From Xiphydria camelus (Eukaryota; Arthropoda; Insecta; Hymenoptera; Xiphydriidae): a stretch of DNA of 64,000 bases. The notes under the pieces are model-generated. The model saw only the letters and a program-made list of their open reading frames with translations, ran no database searches and was not told the DNA's origin. Below are positions 48,001 to 58,959 of this stretch, in pieces (the first letter of the stretch is position 1; each line of letters begins with the position of its first letter). The stretch covers positions 32,280,278 through 32,344,277 of the forward strand of contig OY783194.1 in NCBI GenBank assembly GCA_963678675.1, in the 5' to 3' direction. A program made the translations under genes and the position numbers.

Positions 48001-51000
48001 CCTGGCAAGATCCATCTTCCTTCGCGCCACAGTCGCAAAAGAAATTGCCGTATTTGGCGTAGGTCACGTCGTGTCCCCTGTGACACACTCGAGCGCACAC
48101 CGAGCAGACTCCGACACCGTCGACCATGCCGCAACTGTGGCAATGGTACCAGTGCTGATTCATAAATTCCTTCTGCGTGATCGTAAAAGTGCAGAGCTTA
48201 TTGCAGAGACTATCCTCGTCCGAGTCCTCCGCCGCGCTATCGTCGTCGTCGTGAGCGATTTCATCGACCCAGTCGCTATCGTTAAAGTCGTTGATGGGCG
48301 TAGAGCCTTCCCACGGAGGACTAGTGGCGCGGTCTTGCCCTTGCACCGGCGGACAAACCGCGTCTACTATATCGGCGACATAGTTCAATACGCAGCAGCC
48401 GGCTTCGATGTAAGGCGATGGCGGCTTGTCCAACGTCTGCAAATCTTTATTCGTCAACTGCTGCTTGCAGAGCTCGATCCATTCGGTTGCCGCCTTGAAG
48501 AGAATCACGTGTCCTCTGTCCGACCCGGCATCGGCCAAAGTCGACATTACGCGCATCAATTCCGGGAAACCCGCACCCTCGACCGCGGGCGAGAGGATGT
48601 GGTAACCCAGAGGGATCAACGCCTGCAAAATTGTCACCGACGCATCCTCGCTCGCGTTCCCGTTGTCTTTGACTATGTAGTTGGTGAGGGCCTGCAGCAA
48701 CTGACTGTTCTCGTGCATGGAATGTTGATCGTCGTTCGGGCTGGTTGCCTGATTGCTGCTTCCGCCCGAGCCGTCCAAGAGCAAAGTCTGCCATTGGCCC
48801 TGTTCATTATTAGGCGCCGCCGTGACCTCTTGCTTCTGACCCTCCTCGGCAGTGCCGGTAACGGCTACCAGTGCGGTGGCAGTGACGATCGTGGGCGTTT
48901 GAACGTTGGCAGAGGAGACGCTCGGCGACAGATTCGTAGCCCCGAGAACGACGTGCCGCAACCAGGACTGTAATTTATCGCTCTCGACGTCGGCGAGGCT
49001 CGACACGGAACGACAAAGCCGATCGAGGGATCTGTCGTTCGCCTTCTCGGCCATCTTGAATAGTTTATTAAAGAAGTGTAGGACGTTGGTGCTGTATTGC
49101 TGGGATGCCTGGGGAGAAGCGACGGACAACAAAATCGAGACGAGAGTTCGATTCGTAGACGGCGCGAAAAACTGATCCAACGCTTTGCATCCCACCGGTT
49201 TCTCCAACAATTGCTCCCAATATTTGATGCACTGTTTCAATATCTTCTCGTCGATCGTGATACTGATCGCATCTTCGCTGTTGCCCACAACGTAGTCGAC
49301 GATCAAGCTGTACGTACGATCGAGCACGTAGAGGTGCTCGCGCAACTGCCTGGCGTCGCTCTCGTAATCTCCCAATAGCTTTCCCAGGGTCATCAAGGCC
49401 ATCTCCTGAAGATACTCCGTACGCGCGTCCATGGTTAAGGGTATGAGAATGTCTATCGCTTGCTGACGGATGTCGGACTGCTCGGGAGCCGTCGTGTGAG
49501 TGACATGCTCCATAATAAATGCGACCAGCGAGTACAATAGATTTTTCAGCGAGGGGTTTATGGAGAAGGTCCCGCATTCCGATAGCGAGCTCACGTGATT
49601 CTTCACCGTGACCAGGATATAACTCTCCGCCGGTATTATGTCATTTGCGTAAGTGTTCCAAGGAACGTGAGCGATATTAATTGCCTTCCACTTGTCGAGC
49701 ACCGATCGGACGTTGTTGGGTAACAACGTAACCAACGAGGCCTCCATAGCCCAGCTCGCTTCTGCCAAACAAACGATACCGTCCAGAATGAGGTAATCGC
49801 GCAAACTGTACTTCCCCGCGGGCTCCGAAGACTCGCGCATCTGATGGAGCACGCTGGATCGACACGACGCCAAGATGGCTTCCGTTAACGACAGTACGTG
49901 CGGCAGCGTGTCTACGACCATCTTGCTGACGTTCGAGGGCACTACCGCTTCTGGCGTCTGTGGACCCTTTGCGGAACCTTCGACAACGACGACATTATCC
50001 GTCGAACTCTTGGATATGCCTTCATCCATGAGGACTTGAAGCTTCCCGATGACCGCGGCCAAGATGCAGAGAGAACCGAGCTTCGGCAGCGCCGCTTTGG
50101 GAATCATTCTCTCGCCGGGCGCGATTTCGGGCTTCAGCGCGTTGATGCAGTTCTTCGCAAGAGTGACATCGTACTTCAGCGAGTTCACCGTGGACGACAC
50201 CGTCTTCAGCAGATTCTCGGCATACTGAGTGTACATGCCCTGCTTAACGAGGCAATCCTTCATCCATCCCGTAAACGTCTTGTACGAGGCTCTTGGGCCC
50301 CAGACAAGACTGTACAACAGCATTGGACCCGCAGCTATTTCCTCGCCGAGAGCGAGCTTATCCATGTAGGGCGTCGAAGGGGGCAGCATGAGCAATAACC
50401 TGCGCCGAGTCCAACATTGTGAATACGTTAATTTCGCAGTTCATTCGGCATAGTTACACCGTTGATAACTACATCACCATGCGAATCACCCTTACCTCCA
50501 GCAAATCGAAAAGCAGTACTGAATCGCACACAATCCCGTAAACGTCATCTTCTCCTTTCCGTCCGAGAGCGGCTTTTGCGACAAGCCGGCTTGATTGATC
50601 ACATTCAAGATGTCGATTAGAGCATCCACGAGAAGTGGGTATTTCATTTTATCCGGAGTGCCCAAGATGAAGTTGCATGCCTGCACATACGAATGATTTG
50701 TTCAACGGATGCGTGTACGCCAAAATTTTGCCGGTAAACAAAGTCTAAAACTACATTACTAACCAGTCCATCAAGTTTCGGAGTATCCTGGTTGTTGAAG
50801 TCGGACGACGCCAGATTGTAAAAGCGCGGCTTCATCGCAAAATCATCCTGCGGTCCAAACTTTCGATAGTTATCTTCGATTTCCTTCCACGGTGTGTAGA
50901 TCCGCGACGCTTGCTTGTTTCCTTCCTTCGCCGTGTCGGAAACCAGACTCGTAGCGGAAAATAGATTCCACTGAACCTGAATCGGCGCGATAATATCGGA

Positions 51001-54000
51001 TTAGAGTCGCGGATTCTTATGACGGTACGCCAATTCCTCTTGTTAACATTCGAAGAAACGAATTTCTAAAAAAGCATCTAGGTATGTACGAGTCTCTTAC
51101 TACCACACAGTTGTCACTTTCAACCCGGTGGCCCTGTTATCTCGCTTCGAATGGTCTCGAGAAAGACCCGATCGATTGCTTTAGCATTTATATAGAGTTA
51201 TTGGTTCTGGAGAGCATTACATTGCTATGAAAGGAATGCAAACGGAGAGGGAATGTGATAAAGGTAATGAAAAAGGTGATAAAGGTGACGCTGTCTCGGC
51301 ATACACGAGCCGGCAACGAAGGAACTCTATCAAATGCATCATGGCTATTGCGCGTTCCGACAATTCGCGCGGAAAAAAAAAGAACGAGAAAAAAAATTAA
51401 CTACCTGCTCAAGCAAGGTCGGCGGTGCGTCATACAGATGCTTCATCATGTATTCGAGTAAAATGAGAAGTCGCGAGAGGTGCAACAATTGCGAATCCTT
51501 CATAGGCGCTTTAACCGCTTCGCTGCATCGTACCGCGCCGCTGCCGGTTACGAGCAATACGGACTTCTTTTGCATCAGGTTCAACGAGTGAAAGAGAAAA
51601 AGAACCAGCTGAGCGTGTTCTACATTCAAATCTGGAAAGCAAAGGGCAACGATTTTACAACGATCGCATGAGTTGGTGACTATCATTTACATCGACCCTG
51701 ATTAGACCTCCACTGTTACTCACCTTCGTTTTCCGCTTCGAAAGCTATTGGCGGATTGCACACATTCTCCACCATGGTAGTGACCAATCGGTGCCAAACG
51801 CTTATACAGGCTGCCTCCTTTTCCAATTGCGGTTTCAGCAGCAATATCTACATGGGATGGGAAACGCTCGAATTCATTTGTGAAATGAACATAAATGAGA
51901 AGTGCGTCGTGATCTTGGAAGGAACCGCAAAAAGTGAAAAGACAGGAAATGCCGTAACTCACCTGTGCGAGAACGCTGAGAGTTCTAGGATATACTTGTA
52001 GCGGCCAAGATGGACTCGCACTTTCCGTCGACCACGGACTGACGCCCAAATGGTGTAGCAGCGTATTTTGCAAAGCTTCGCTCAGGATATTGCGGGCTAA
52101 CAAATTGTGCGTGTAACGGCTCAACGCCTGTGAGAATTCCGAGTACATTGCGCCTAGAGTGGAGCCGTAAAAAACTGAAATAGTCCCTGCAATTAAGAAA
52201 TACCTTTCGTCAAACATACAAATGACGAGTAAAAGGGACACAAACGGAGTAATAGAATTGCTTTCACACCCGTTTCGGTCCTGGCAGTTTCGTGATCGAG
52301 ATCCCTTATTATGGCCGCTAGTATGACCATCTGCTGCTCTACCAAGCCGTTCACGACGTAATCGCGGACATACGCGCTTCGACTACCGATGAGATGTTGA
52401 TTCATGAAATGAAATATCTGCGTAGCCAGGGAGATGTACTGTAATGAGAAAAATAGATAGGATTAAAGAAAGAGGAGAGAGGCAGAGAATTCTCGGCGGC
52501 TTGGTCCGTAATCGAACGATCCATCGCGAGCGATCAATCGGCAGAAACATATACCGAGACGAGATATCATATTGAGATACTAGCTGAACGTACACCGTGA
52601 GGTTCTCGATTGTCAGGAACAATGGCGGTGGTTGCTCGCTCGGCGCTGGCTTCATTGGTCACTTCTTTGGTTGTACTTGTAGGCGATCCATCGGAAGGCG
52701 CCAGAGTCTCCTCGAACCACAGGCCCAAAATCGGTTCACTGTCTTCCTCTGTCAAGAAAATCGTTTACCGTAAGCGATCGGCGTATCAGTAATCGAAGTG
52801 GAATGAAGGCTGAGAGATTGCAAAACTTGCTCTAACCGCTTCACGTGGATAAAAGACCGATTTACTCGGCGACTAAAGCCCTCATACACACCTTCGTCAG
52901 TGGAACTTTCCGAACAGCTCAGAAGATCCTCGTAATAAGTCGTAGAATCCGATTGACTCAACGCATCACCTTCCAGAGGATGCTTCTGCACCCTCTTCAA
53001 AGTACACGCCTATAATGCACGACGATAATTTGGGATGAAAGATCGAGTCAATTTATTGATACTGCTAGCTCGAGGATTCCATTGTATATGCCGCCATGCG
53101 TTTGACTTACCTTCCTGTAACTTATCGTTGCCAGATAGAATAACAGATGATTGAGAGGTGCCGCTTGAAGAAACGTTGCCGCCCTTTGCGAGGCCGTAGC
53201 GGACGCCAGAATATCCAACGGAGCTGGTTCAGGAGCCGGAGTTCGATCGGGTCCCGCTTCAACGGATACGTCATCCAGTAGCGCGCTCATCAAGGTGAGA
53301 GCGTGCGATGCTAAAGCAACCGAGAGAACTCCGAATCCTTGTTGCCTGCAAACAGTGTCCTCTCTGATTAAAATGAGTTGTAATGACCATTCAGTTATGA
53401 AAACGTTGAAAAGACAGGACAGCCCTACAACTACCACGGAGGTGAAAAACTACGATTGACAAATTTATTTTTCAATTTCGAGAGGCAAGCTCTCTCGATG
53501 ACATACATATGTATACCTGTAATTAGATACTCATCGCAGAATTATACGATTGGCTATCGATTGCAGTCGTGATAAAAAAAGAAACGTGCTTTGCTTACAC
53601 TTTCATGAGACTAATACGCCCGGTGCCGTCTCTCGCTTTGCTAGGTGACTTTCCTTTCTCCTCCTTCGCCTTGTCCGCTGCGCTAAAGCTGCTTACCGAT
53701 AGTTGCGCTTGTAATCCCGCAACTAAAAGCCACACTCCAAGCAGCAAATGGTTCTGTAGTATCTGTTGCAAATATAGGAAGGAATAACATCAATGGAATT
53801 GAAGGCAAATTCGAAAAAGAGGAAATAAGAGGGACACGCAATTGGCCCAATTAGAATTATATTGAACGTGACCAAAAATACAGTGACATTGAAAACCATA
53901 CTTACATGACCACCGGCCCGTGTACTGTACTTGATGGTATTCGAAACAAGTCCAAAAATTTCCAAACTCTTCTCGACCACGGTAATCGCCAACGTATCGT

Positions 54001-56152
54001 ACTCCTCCTCGGTATTTCTCCCGCTCTGATTGCCTTGAGCACTTCCAGCCGCGTTTGTGCTGCATTTAGGCGATACTGCATTCGTTATTCCAACTATGCT
54101 GGACGCAGTTGCATTAGCAATCGAGCAATAGAGGCAGGACATGGTCAGCAGAGATAACTTCTCGAGTTTAGCCGGCGTCAGAGGTTCGAGAACGGGCAAT
54201 GACACGACGGTATGCACAATGTTTACATCGTTTACAACAGAATGAAGAGAGTGGCGAATTATGTGAGCTTCGGAATGATTGGCAGGTAAACTGAAACCTT
54301 TCTTGTTCAAGTAAGTCTGATATTTCTTGGCGTATCGCGACAAGTACGGTAGGTTCGTGCACATGTCCAGCAGCGTATCTCCAGCGCTCATGTTTTGGAG
54401 AGTACTTATATTATTGGCTACGAACATATTCTAAAAAGAAAAAAATTAAATTACGGCGACAGGAACAAAAGCAACTGCTGCGGCATATGCCAATCGTTTT
54501 AAAATTATCGATCCTGTGCTTACCTTAATATCGGTATTTGGTTCGTTATTCGTCGCATCAGAGACGGTTTTGCCGCTGGCGTCGCACGTCGCTTCGTTGG
54601 CGACAGTGACAACAGAAGCAAAGTCTTGCAAAGGTGTTGTGAGTTGCTCGAGAATGCTACTCGAAAGATCATTACGAGCTCTCTTGGGTTCTTTGATCGG
54701 CTGAGGCGTGCTTTCCTTTTCACCGGGAGACTGCGTCGCCTTTACGTAAGAGGGTAATTTTGCACTTTTCAATATAGCAATCAAAGCAACCTCCTCCGCC
54801 TTTGTTAAGAGAGATTGCCCAGTAGACAACGCTCGGATCGGGACTAATAATTGCTTTGTCGTCAATATAGTCGGGGCACCATCTCCAGGTTGAACCTGAT
54901 GTTGCGTAAACTTGCTCGTCAGACATATTAGCAATATTCTGCATGCTTGACAAACGGCAGGTATCTGATATTTCGATACTGAAAAAGAGAACAAATGCGA
55001 TAATAGTCGACAAAGAACGAATATTTACAAGCAGAATCTTTGACTTCTTGAATCAGGGTGGACAAATGTTAAAATGGAAAGAGAAAATAGAAAAACTTCT
55101 ACGATTATGAATTTGTTTAAAAGCCTCTTTCCATCTCATTACTTTCATAAACGTCTTCATTGTTAACTGCACTTAATAAAGCGCAAAAGTAGAATAAAGG
55201 AACACTGATAACATGATAAATACATGAGATACCTAAGAAAATCAACAGACTGAAAGAAATATGAAAGAAAAAATCCTTGTGCTATAAACTTATTCCAATT
55301 GCTTAAATTAAATTATCTCACACTCAGTTGGTCGGATAAAAAAATATTTTAAACAAAAGGAGCATTATTTCGATAATATCAAACTTCTTATGACGATTAA
55401 GAAATAAGTTCCAATATAAAAAAAAAGAAATTGAAAATTCTATAATCTTTTTAACGCATACTAAAAAGAAAATCCCGTCGGAGAAGCAACCTTTTAACTT
55501 ATCAGTGCCTGAGAATGAGAGCTTAAACTCTGTTTCGAATTTAATCTCGCTACGTACAACCGGCCCTTAAACTTTTCTCTTCGATAGCCTCAAAGATATA
55601 TTGGAATTTATGTTATTACATCGCCTGTGGGAAGCACAGTCAATTCTAGATATTCGAAAACAGTCACACTTCCTTCAGTATTGGGTATTCGCTGAAAACC
55701 GCATCCGTATAGGTATACGTACATCATGCGAATACGTATAGATATACATGCATCACCAGTAACTGCCTGGTCATCGAGAGACTTACGTGTACTCGCGCTG
55801 CCGCTGATATAATCGGCGGCCAGTGCCGCGAAGCAAGTGTAGAAGGCTTCGTATTGTTCCTCGTGCGATGTAAATTCTGCCTCGCTGTGAGATAAATACG
55901 TATTAATTGCGTGCTGCCGATTGATGACAAGCAACCATTTATAGGCTGTCACACGGGGTGAGTATCCATCGGCAATTTGTCTTTTCCGCGGATATCAACC
56001 AGTGTCTCTTGGCCTAATATTGTCACCCACCTTTTAACAATTGCTTTGGCAAGTCCAATGACTTCGGCTTTGTTGAATGATCCGTAGGAAGCTGCTAAAA
56101 TCGGTTTTATTATTGATGCCCACTCAACAGTACCACCACTCTTTGCTGCCAT
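33010..56152 (-). CDS. poe: purity of essence (poe) / UBR4, giant N-recognin E3 ubiquitin ligase
   Basis: Several dozen exons cover about 5,000 codons, the size of human UBR4 (5,183 aa) and fly Poe. The start is the ATG at 56152 (exon 1 56152-56031, M-A-A-K-S-G-G), followed by E-E-Q-Y-E-A-F-Y as in UBR4. The end is [14 protein letters not shown] with stop at 33012-33010. The largest exon is 50399-47737; it holds the UBR-box zinc finger (about 48205-48005) with its conserved Cys/His set ([31 protein letters not shown]). The exon at about 46870-45428 is a propeller-like block ([20 protein letters not shown]). A Cys-rich zinc region ([26 protein letters not shown]) lies at about 39060-38860. The C-terminal hemiRING/UZI catalytic part ([13 protein letters not shown], then [10 protein letters not shown] to LQECTG) lies at about 34600-34080. 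Known role: binds destabilising N-termini, builds ubiquitin chains on damaged and mislocalised proteins, binds calmodulin and KCMF1. No frame break noticed. Confidence 0.96.
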
Positions 56153-58473
56153 TTTGGAAACTGAATAAAATTCACGGTTATTTCGAGAAGTGCAGGCAAC
56201 GGGGAGCTTCTGATTCAGAGGGCGCCAAAATCGTAGATTCTCGAAAAGTGGATTCCTATTGGTTGTCCAAAGGCTGCGCTGTCCACAGTTTAGTCCACAA
56301 ATGGTAGACGGGGGGTATCCTAATTCAAATATTGTACCTAGATAAGTAGGTATTTTTAAAAAAGAGAGACGAGCACGCGGTCATCGTATCAACGACAATA
56401 ACAACAGTTTATTCATTCGACTTAGCATGAAATGCATGCGATCAGATTGCCTCGATACGAAACGCGATATAAAGTACATGCGTATACGGTAGATACATGT
56501 ACAGGAAAAATCGTAAAATTTTCGCATACTGTTAATAATGATAGTACAGTCGTTTCGTCATTCCTACGCTATTTAGCATGGCAACGACTTTTCCATCGAA
56601 GATTTGTCGAGAAATCCACCGCTCTTTCGTTATACATACAATCGTAATGATACATCTTGTATAACGCAATATACCTATGCCTTTGCACGGACCAAACTCA
56701 AATTTACAAATCATCGCTCTATATACGTATTATATAGAGTCCGGTACCCTGTCCTTGTTCAGCTATTCCGTTGAATATACTTAACTGAATAATGTACATA
56801 AATACATGGATATAGTACATAATAATGGCGTTATTCTATACGAAAATGTAAACTCTCTGTAAGGTGCTAAATTCTACAAAATTACACAGTTTTCTCACAT
56901 GACTTTATAAAATATAGCCACTTATAAAGCTTATAGTTTTGTACAGAATAGCGCTATTAGTCAACAATGACCTTCCATGTCCAGATAACGCTCAGCTAGA
57001 TAAGCTTCTAATGGTACGGTACATCATCTTTGCACGTACATACTTATGAGATTTTAGGGGAGAAGAAAGGAATGCGAGTGTAATCTCATCAAAAAATGAG
57101 TCGAGCGCATAACAACATGCTAGGCGTGGAGCAAACAACTGCGTCTCGGTGTAGCTTTGAAAAAAAAAAAGAAAGCATTCGCACTCTTTTTCCTCCCCTC
57201 ACAAACAAAATGCACGATGAGACAATCAATTATTTTACGTCTGTACATCTATAACAAGAAGAAAAACAGAGAAATTTAGGTAACGATCGGGGCGGCCGTG
57301 CAAGTCAAGGATAAAACGATTATCGGCCCTTCAATTCGATAGTCACCGCATAGTAGCAATCTACGTAATCTATGATAGTAGCACCGACTAAAGATGTAGT
57401 CTCGCGCCCCTTCCTGTCGCAATCGATCGCGTACCAATATGAGACGGTAATTCATCTTCGAATAAAATAATATAAAAGCCCTACATATTTATTAACAATC
57501 GTGGCCAACATTGCGAACATCTAGCCGTACTATAAGAGAAAGGCGAGTTTCGTCGTGAGCATGCGATGGCCACGCCTACGTGCAATGTGCGTAACATTGT
57601 CTATCATAGCCTGTTACAGGACAAAGCAGCCCTCAATGCCCGGCGAGTAAACACGTCACCGCTTATTTCGTCACTCTCCACATCCATAATAGATATTTAA
57701 CCGAAGATTACACAATATGTGCGCGCGCTAAGGGATAATCACAGCCCATTAAACCTATTTTACACCACCGTCACGAAGTCTCGCCTCGCGTCTCGTTGAG
57801 TCAAATTGGATTGGTGTTTAGTTTGCCCAGATCGAATCCTTTCGTTTCATTGCAATTAGTGCCTAAACATACGTATGCGTGTAATACATGTATACAATAT
57901 TACTCGCTATACCTACATCTACTTCGCTTTAACTTAAACCTTCGCGGCGAATACACCGTCGCACGCGGAAGGTTCGCGTATATATCGAGTAATACGATGA
58001 TTGTGCAGCCTTGTCAGTGAGTATCCGAGCTATAAGCCTCGTTAAAGTTCGCGAAAACATTCTCGAGATCGTTCGTAAGCCGAGAGGTTTTCGGATTCCG
58101 AGATCACGATCTCGACGAAGAACCGTCTCGTTCGCGAATTCGATACGATCCTGGGTACCCTACAATTGGATCGTGGTACCCGTAACAATAGAAACTTATA
58201 ATTAGAGGCACCGCGCGTTGTATACGTTAATTAAGCTATGACTATCTTAGCCATGTTATACCTATATGGTATGTGTAGATCTCCCGGAAGCCCGAACGGA
58301 GAGCGTCGATCGAATTTTGAAACGACGCCCGTCACGCTCTCGCATCTTACGCGTTTAAAGATTACGTATCTATATAGGTACTTATTCTTCTCTCCTTGTA
58401 CACGTGTACGTGTGTGCGTCTGCGCGCTCGCACTCGGTAATAACACGATGAAGGATTTTACGCGCACGCCCTA
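56153..58473 (-). other. poe promoter region and probable long 3' UTR of the CAP gene
   Basis: No coding exon recognised. The stretch upstream of the poe ATG is short and contains no obvious TATA box. A minus-strand AATAAA at about 56408-56413 could end a 3' UTR of about 2.5 kb for the CAP-domain gene, whose stop is at 58960. A poly-purine run lies near 57160. Without transcript data the division between UTR and intergenic DNA is a guess. Confidence 0.4.
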
Positions 58474-58890
58474 CTGAAAAAGTATCATAGATTCTCATAG
58501 AAAACTTGTAAAATCCCCATATAATTCCCATGGGAATTTGATGTGATTCTGACACAGCAATTCCAGATACCCTCTAATAAAAGTCTGAGAGATGAATGGG
58601 AATGTACTGAATTCTATGTGTATCTGTAGAAACAAATAAAATATGTTAGATTCTATCAGTGAACGGCTTGTACAGGTCTTTATCATCTTTATGGGATTCT
58701 ACTTGTTTTTACGAATACATATAAAATTCGGTAAATCCCTATTCATCATCTCAGATACACATAGAATCCCATGCATTCCTATTCGTCCTTCTCAAACTTG
58801 TCTAATGGATATCTGGAATTGCTGTGTCAAAAGTACATCAGATTCCCATAAAAATTGTTTATGGGAATCTATGGAATCTTCTGCACAGGG
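58474..58890. mobile_element. MITE family 3, copy missing its right terminal repeat
   Basis: It starts CTGAAAAAGTATCATAGATT and contains CAGCAATTCCAGATACCC and its inverse. It matches the reverse complement of 60936-61372 over nearly its whole length, but the last terminal bases on the right (CAATAGGG) are absent. It lies 70 bases beyond the CAP gene stop, in its presumed 3' UTR. Confidence 0.7.
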
Positions 58891-58959
58891 CGCGCTCGCG
58901 CTTAGTTAATCGTACCTCTGTCGCATACAAGCACAGAAGAGTCGACCGGACCTTCTATA

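Noticed and set aside
47978..48973. 331-codon + strand ORF
   Set aside because: It is antisense to the largest poe exon, which has clear UBR4 homology including the UBR box; the + frame has no recognisable motif.
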